Shown here one piece after another: positions 16,602 through 20,721 of a DNA stretch of 20,721 nucleotides. Under the pieces are notes generated by a model. It was not told where the DNA came from. It did not search any database and saw nothing but the letters and a program-made list of their open reading frames with translations. Position 1 is the first letter of the stretch, and each line of letters opens with the position of its first letter. The translations under genes were made by a program, and so were the position numbers. Source of the stretch: an uncultured Eubacterium sp. (GTDB lineage Bacteria > Bacillota > Clostridia > Lachnospirales > Lachnospiraceae). The DNA is taken from NCBI GenBank assembly GCA_910584795.1, contig CAJUBZ010000019.1, forward strand, positions 1-20,721. The letters run 5' to 3'.

Positions 16602-17124
16602 TTACATGACTAAATAATAAAATGTAAACTTCTTATTATCAAATTCAAATAAAAAACTTGAACAATTTATTCCAAAGTTATCTTTATCCACTTCCTCGTC
16701 AATAATAATATATTTCACTCCTAATTTTTTTTCCATTTAATTTGCTTATCTCTCTTTGTGATAATATATTGGGGGTTATATATCGTTTTACTGACAAAAA
16801 CATTTGATATAGCTTTTTGTTTTGTAAATATCACCATCAAGTCATTCCAATGAGATTTTTTTATTGTAACAACATGTCTATCATCTAACTGTTTTGCTAA
16901 AATAATTTTACAATAATTTTTTTCCTTTCTATATAGCCACCAAATTAAGTGAGAAGACACATCCCAAGTGCCAATATATAATCAAAACTAGAACAATTTT
17001 CTTTTAACATAAACTGTTTTTCTATAATTAATCCTATGGGACCTTATTTATCCTCATACTTTTCCTTTATCTGTACCAACTCATCTTTTAAATTATATAT
17101 CTCGTCACTAAATTTAACTTTCAT
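16602..17124 (-). pseudogene. Decayed small gene (possible former immunity gene) with one stop and two frameshifts
   Basis: Four pieces on one strand join into a protein of about 170 residues if three lesions are repaired. Piece 1 starts with MKVKFSDEIYNLKDELVQIK at 17124, preceded by AAGGAG, and ends at TAA (17044-17046). The same frame continues as GPIGLIIEKQFMLKENCSS to a TA-repeat (about 16974-16980), where the frame shifts to GTWDVSSHLIWWLYRKEKNY. That frame runs to an A8 homopolymer (16725-16732 as Ts on the plus strand), after which LGVKYIIIDEEVDKDNFG leads to a stop at 16602-16604. I do not recognise the family. Position after an RHS toxin and its neighbour suggests an orphan immunity gene. 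A separate reading of 79 residues (16721-16960, GTG start) is part of this. Sequencing error at the homopolymers is a possible alternative for the two shifts. Confidence 0.5.
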
Positions 17125-17235
17125 AATTCTTTTTAATCTCCTTCCTGCTAGAATGAGTTCTGTAGATTACTTCTTAGCCCCTATCACTTAATGGTTCAGA
17201 TCGAACCCCAGTCTCTTTAGTTGCTTGTTAACCAG

Positions 17236-17934
17236 TTAGATACCACACGACGGTTTATTTAGATCTGAGTTTGATTTTATATTTTTCTTAATACTGTGAT
17301 ATTTCTTTACTTGAGTAATACAAACACCTCCATAAATCAAAAGCAAAATTATCTCTATTCCCCATAAGAACATCAAAAATGTTATATTTTTTTCTAATAT
17401 TGCAGACCTCGTGCATAAAGCTACAAATATAGAAAAATAAACTATTCCTGCAAATATTTTGCTTAAATATTTATTTAACTCCCATTTAAGGCTTTCTATA
17501 TCTAAATAATTTTCCTGAATTATTTTTTCTATTTCTAAATCAAAAAATTTTACTCCTATTTGGGGTGGAAAAAAAGTGTCCTCAAATGAATTATATTTTG
17601 ATTTCTTTATATTTAAAATCATTTCTGCTTCATCACTGTTTGAAGAGAAAAATATTTTGCATTCAAGCTTAACAGGTGAGGCAAATATCATCCATTTTCT
17701 TTCAATATTCAAAAATAATGCATCCAGTAAAAAAAGCATTAGCGAAAAAAGCCATCTGAAAATATAACTATATATTTTTCTATATTCTTTACTTTCTACA
17801 ATTTTTATCACATGACTCCCTTTAGTAATATTATTTAGATTTATCTTTTTTGAATTCCCACCTATTTCCAAAATTTCATTGTCCAAATATACTCTAATTT
17901 TACTTGATTCATCATAATTACATCTTAATATCAT
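17236..17934 (-). CDS. Multi-TM protein, candidate immunity protein of the RHS toxin
   Basis: A 232-residue protein I do not recognise. A short strand-rich N-terminal domain (residues 1-55, with RVYLDNEILEIGG) precedes a membrane segment at 57-77. A soluble section with PPQIGVKFFDLEIEKI follows, then two close membrane segments at about 159-180 and 184-208 and a basic tail. It begins 13 nt after the RHS stop codon with a strong AGAAGGAG immediately after that stop, so it is translated from the same message. Polymorphic toxin genes are commonly followed directly by their immunity gene, and pore-forming toxins are usually neutralised by membrane proteins; this one fits, but that is inference from context. 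The last residues (PSCGI) read into a GC-richer spacer. Confidence 0.65.
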   Translation of the reverse strand: MILRCNYDESSKIRVYLDNEILEIGGNSKKINLNNITKGSHVIKIVESKEYRKIYSYIFRWLFSLMLFLLDALFLNIERKWMIFASPVKLECKIFFSSNSDEAEMILNIKKSKYNSFEDTFFPPQIGVKFFDLEIEKIIQENYLDIESLKWELNKYLSKIFAGIVYFSIFVALCTRSAILEKNITFLMFLWGIEIILLLIYGGVCITQVKKYHSIKKNIKSNSDLNKPSCGI

Positions 17935-17947
17935 TAAGTAACTCCTT

Positions 17948-20721
17948 CTAATATATTTTTATATAACCATCTAATTTTTTATCGGATATATAATCTAACA
18001 TTCCTGCCACAAAACCTCCCACAGATGTTAACATACTTATATTTTTTACTACAAAATTAAGCATACTATTTATTACCACAGAAGAAGTCCCGCCTGCAAT
18101 CATATTGACCAATTTATTTACCGGTATCTTTTTTGCCAAACTTTTCCCTACAAATGGAATCTTTTTCACCACTTTTGTAATTCCATCAATAACTTTTCTC
18201 GCAAATCCTGCAACTTTTCTAATAAGTGTGGATAGTGGCAGTCTTAGTTTCGTTTTCAAAACTGTCCTTCCGTATATTTTGGCAAAACTTTTTACCGGTG
18301 CCATTGCTGCCCCTACAACAGGTATGGCCATAAGTATTGCATCTAACACAAATGATACTGCACCTCTAGGAATACTAAAATAACCACTTTCATCTGTTTC
18401 ATTTATCGGATCACTATTGCAATATGCATATAAATTATCTCTATAAACACTTGTTGTTACAACCCCCAAAACTTCAACATCATCTGCATTTATAAATCTG
18501 CATATTTGTGCATCATAATATCTACTCTGCAAATAATAGAATCCCGTTTCCTCATCTCTATAATAGCTTCTATATTTAAAATGATTCAATTCATATGGAA
18601 CTTTATAACCATTATAGTATTTACATCCATCCTCGACAAGATTTCCCCATGCATCATATGCGTATGTTGCTATTTCTGCACCTCTTGAGTCTAATAATCC
18701 GATTACATTCCCCTGCATATCTTTTTCATAATAAATACGATTTTTTTCTTTTGTACCATCATCTCCTATATAACTATATTCAAAACCGACTACCTCTCCC
18801 ATGTTGTCAAAAAAATACCAAATATCATATTTTTTGCCTGTTGCTTTATAAACTACTTGCTCTCTTAATAGTTTTCCCTCATCCCATGTATATTCAGTAT
18901 TTAGTTTATCAGTATCTTTATATATTCTTAAACCACTTTCATTATATTTTAGATTAATTTCCTGTTGTGTTTTCTTATCTGTTATTTTTGATAACTGCCT
19001 TCCTTTAGACCATGTAAACGAATATTTTTCCAAATATTCTAACGGATTTCCGACATTATCGTATGTTACGGATTTTCCATCGAATTCCGTTAATTGATCC
19101 GGCCAATTTGCGTTTCCATAATCAGCAATCATTTCTGAGTTAGAATCTATAACAATATTATTATTTTCATTCAATCTGCCTCTTGTTATGGATAAAATAT
19201 TACTAGTAGAATCATAACCATATTTAGCCCCTACTCCATGAATAAAATCTTTTTCACTAATTAAACGTCCATGTGGATCATAACTATACTTATAAGCTAT
19301 TTTACCATTTATTTTTATTTCAGTAATATTACCTGCCAAATCATAAATATAATCCAAATCTTTATCTTCTGCATAAATATCTATTGCATATGTTGATTTT
19401 ACATTACTACTAACTGTTGACGTTGTTTTTAATATCGTCTTATTATAAAGATTTGAATATAATTCTTTTGTTGTAACATTACTTTTAACACCATAATTAT
19501 AATTTAATTTATCTCCATTATATAGTTTTGTTACAATCGATATTATATCACTATCCTCATTTATATTTTTGTCAGAAGTTACTGTAGAAACATAATTTGT
19601 GTTTTCTTCTAATACATCTTTAAAACTATATTCCGCAGTAGTTATAATTTTATTTTCACTTTCATCTTCAACTGTTTTTAGATTTTTTGTAAAACCATCT
19701 TGTCTTATTACAGTAATCGAATTGTCTGTATAAGTATAATTATAAGTTATATCTTCTCCTGTGTCACTTGTCTTATCTATTAGTTTAATAATATTTCCTT
19801 CATTATCACACCACGTCTCATAACTGTCACTATTTTTACCATTGTAATAAATTTTTGCAACTATTACATCTACTGTTTTTTCATTATATTCATTTATTAC
19901 CTTTTTCTCTTTTGTTGTAATAGTTTTAATGCTTTGTTCATTTACTGTTCCTTTATTATAAACAGCAATACATTGCTCTGGCTCTATTTTCTTGCTATTA
20001 TCATTAGTACCTTTTTCTTCAACTCCATAATTATCACTATATTGATAATTAACTAAACTTACTCCTCCTACATCCAAATTTGTCATATTTCCATTTTCAT
20101 CATAGGACATGCTATATGTAGTTTTTTGATCATTAATTTGTTCTACTCTCCCATCTCTATAAGAATATGTTATGCATACTGTTTGACTAGGACCTATATT
20201 ATTAACTTCATAATATCCTTTATCATATTCTTCTATAACTGCAGTTTTATTTCCATCTGCATCATAAAAATACTTTATTTTTTTATTTAACCCTACATCT
20301 CCATAATTATAATATATACTTTTAATATCACCTCTATATATATTTGATATGTATGTAACTGTTATTCCATTTTCTATAATCGAATATTCTTTATCATATA
20401 ATCCTTTATAAATTTTTGCCTCTGTTGCTACCGCTTTACTTGTATGGCCATTTGTTTTTCTAGGAGTTATATCTCTCCCATCTTCTTTTTCATCAAAATC
20501 AGAATCCCTAAGCCACGGATCCGTTCCTTTTTCATATTCTTTTAAATCTGACCAATCATCTCCATCACTATTTACTTCCTCTCCTTTTTCATCTATAGTA
20601 CTTGCAATCATAGGATCAGTCCCCATAGTAAACACTTCGTATCCATCCGGCAATCCATCTCCATCACTATCCTGATTATATGTTCCATCTGCCTTTTTTT
20701 CATTCCATTTTGTCTTAAAAT
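17948..20721 (-). CDS. RHS/YD-repeat polymorphic-toxin-like protein, N-terminus outside window
   Basis: The frame is open to the right edge (923 visible residues), so the true start is beyond the window; a TTG at 20653 is only an internal codon. Order of features: calcium-binding thrombospondin-3-like acidic repeats (DSDGDGLPDGYE, GTDPWLRDSDFDEKEDG); a long run of YD-type repeats (YDENGNMTNL, YDLAGNITEI, YDPHGRLISE, YDNVGNPLEY, YDAWGNLVED); and the RHS core ending YRDEETGFYYLQSRYYDAQICRFINADD, then NSDPINETDESGYF. RHS cores form a cage around a C-terminal toxin. The final 142 residues (17951-18376) are the variable tip: a hydrophobic helix VSFVLDAILMAIPVVGAAMA, a Lys/Arg-rich amphipathic middle (KIPFVGKSLAKKIPVNKL), and further hydrophobic helices ending SVGGFVAGMLDYISDKKLDG. 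No nuclease or deaminase motif is visible. A membrane-acting role is inferred. Confidence 0.88.
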   Translation of the reverse strand, partial: FKTKWNEKKADGTYNQDSDGDGLPDGYEVFTMGTDPMIASTIDEKGEEVNSDGDDWSDLKEYEKGTDPWLRDSDFDEKEDGRDITPRKTNGHTSKAVATEAKIYKGLYDKEYSIIENGITVTYISNIYRGDIKSIYYNYGDVGLNKKIKYFYDADGNKTAVIEEYDKGYYEVNNIGPSQTVCITYSYRDGRVEQINDQKTTYSMSYDENGNMTNLDVGGVSLVNYQYSDNYGVEEKGTNDNSKKIEPEQCIAVYNKGTVNEQSIKTITTKEKKVINEYNEKTVDVIVAKIYYNGKNSDSYETWCDNEGNIIKLIDKTSDTGEDITYNYTYTDNSITVIRQDGFTKNLKTVEDESENKIITTAEYSFKDVLEENTNYVSTVTSDKNINEDSDIISIVTKLYNGDKLNYNYGVKSNVTTKELYSNLYNKTILKTTSTVSSNVKSTYAIDIYAEDKDLDYIYDLAGNITEIKINGKIAYKYSYDPHGRLISEKDFIHGVGAKYGYDSTSNILSITRGRLNENNNIVIDSNSEMIADYGNANWPDQLTEFDGKSVTYDNVGNPLEYLEKYSFTWSKGRQLSKITDKKTQQEINLKYNESGLRIYKDTDKLNTEYTWDEGKLLREQVVYKATGKKYDIWYFFDNMGEVVGFEYSYIGDDGTKEKNRIYYEKDMQGNVIGLLDSRGAEIATYAYDAWGNLVEDGCKYYNGYKVPYELNHFKYRSYYRDEETGFYYLQSRYYDAQICRFINADDVEVLGVVTTSVYRDNLYAYCNSDPINETDESGYFSIPRGAVSFVLDAILMAIPVVGAAMAPVKSFAKIYGRTVLKTKLRLPLSTLIRKVAGFARKVIDGITKVVKKIPFVGKSLAKKIPVNKLVNMIAGGTSSVVINSMLNFVVKNISMLTSVGGFVAGMLDYISDKKLDGYIKIY

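Noticed and set aside
17125..17260. A tRNA-like string (GGGGTTCGAT next to CTAACTGGTTA on the minus strand)
   Set aside because: The T-arm and acceptor arms do not pair and no proper anticodon stem can be drawn; part of it also overlaps the end of the three-TM protein gene.
20653..20721. Start of the RHS gene at the TTG at 20653
   Set aside because: The frame stays open to the window edge with continuing calcium-binding repeat sequence (GTYNQDSDGDGLPDGYE), so this codon is internal.
1..20721. CRISPR arrays, rRNA, intact tRNA genes, transposase genes
   Set aside because: I saw no regularly spaced short repeats, rRNA-like sequence, foldable tRNA or transposase motif on either strand.

Overview
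The window looks like a piece of chromosome from a low-GC Gram-positive gut anaerobe, most likely a Lachnospiraceae/Clostridia relative (Roseburia/Eubacterium type). The grounds are AT-rich DNA with Shine-Dalgarno sites of the AGGAGG type, sigma-A-like promoters, a Firmicutes-style maltose ABC operon without its own ATPase, a CcpA/LacI-type operator, and large secreted discoidin and RHS/YD-repeat proteins. Almost everything lies on the minus strand; the only convincing plus-strand gene is a sigma-factor-like protein at 9512-10399. The species assignment is inference from gene content.

Layout. (1) 1-3224: the first 1074 residues of a secreted protein with four F5/8 type C (discoidin/CBM32-like) modules, two of them in a DNA-level tandem repeat. 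It has a promoter and a cre-like operator upstream, and it runs off the left edge. (2) 3510-4802: murA, with a clear promoter and terminator. (3) 4965-5103: a 139-bp element bounded by perfect 15-nt inverted repeats with a second hairpin inside, resembling a MITE or a structured RNA. (4) 5168-9398: a minus-strand run of five genes: an M23 endopeptidase, a shikimate-kinase-like protein with altered substrate-site residues, a Y-family DNA polymerase overlapping it by 11 nt, a flavin-reductase-like protein, and a TcaA/NTF2-like membrane-anchored protein. (5) 9512-10399 (+): a sigma-70-like protein with regions 1.1 to 3 but no region 4. (6) 10451-16405: a malto-oligosaccharide unit, malE-malF-malG-malQ followed by a LacI-family regulator, with an intercistronic hairpin after malE and a terminator before the regulator. 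(7) 16602-20721: an RHS/YD-repeat polymorphic-toxin-like locus, in transcription order a large RHS protein (5' end outside the window), a three-TM protein 13 nt downstream, and a decayed small gene.

How the genes fit together. MalE captures malto-oligosaccharides, MalF and MalG form the channel (the ATPase must come from elsewhere), MalQ rearranges the imported glucans, and the LacI protein is the probable local regulator. The discoidin protein may also serve glycan binding and carries a catabolite-repression-like operator. The most interesting system is at the right end. The RHS protein ends in a 142-residue hydrophobic and cationic tail that looks membrane-active. It is followed, with translation-coupled spacing, by a small multi-TM protein that is a good candidate for its immunity protein, and then by a relic carrying one nonsense and two frameshift lesions that may be an older immunity cassette. 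No experimental or database support was available; all names come from motifs read in the translations.
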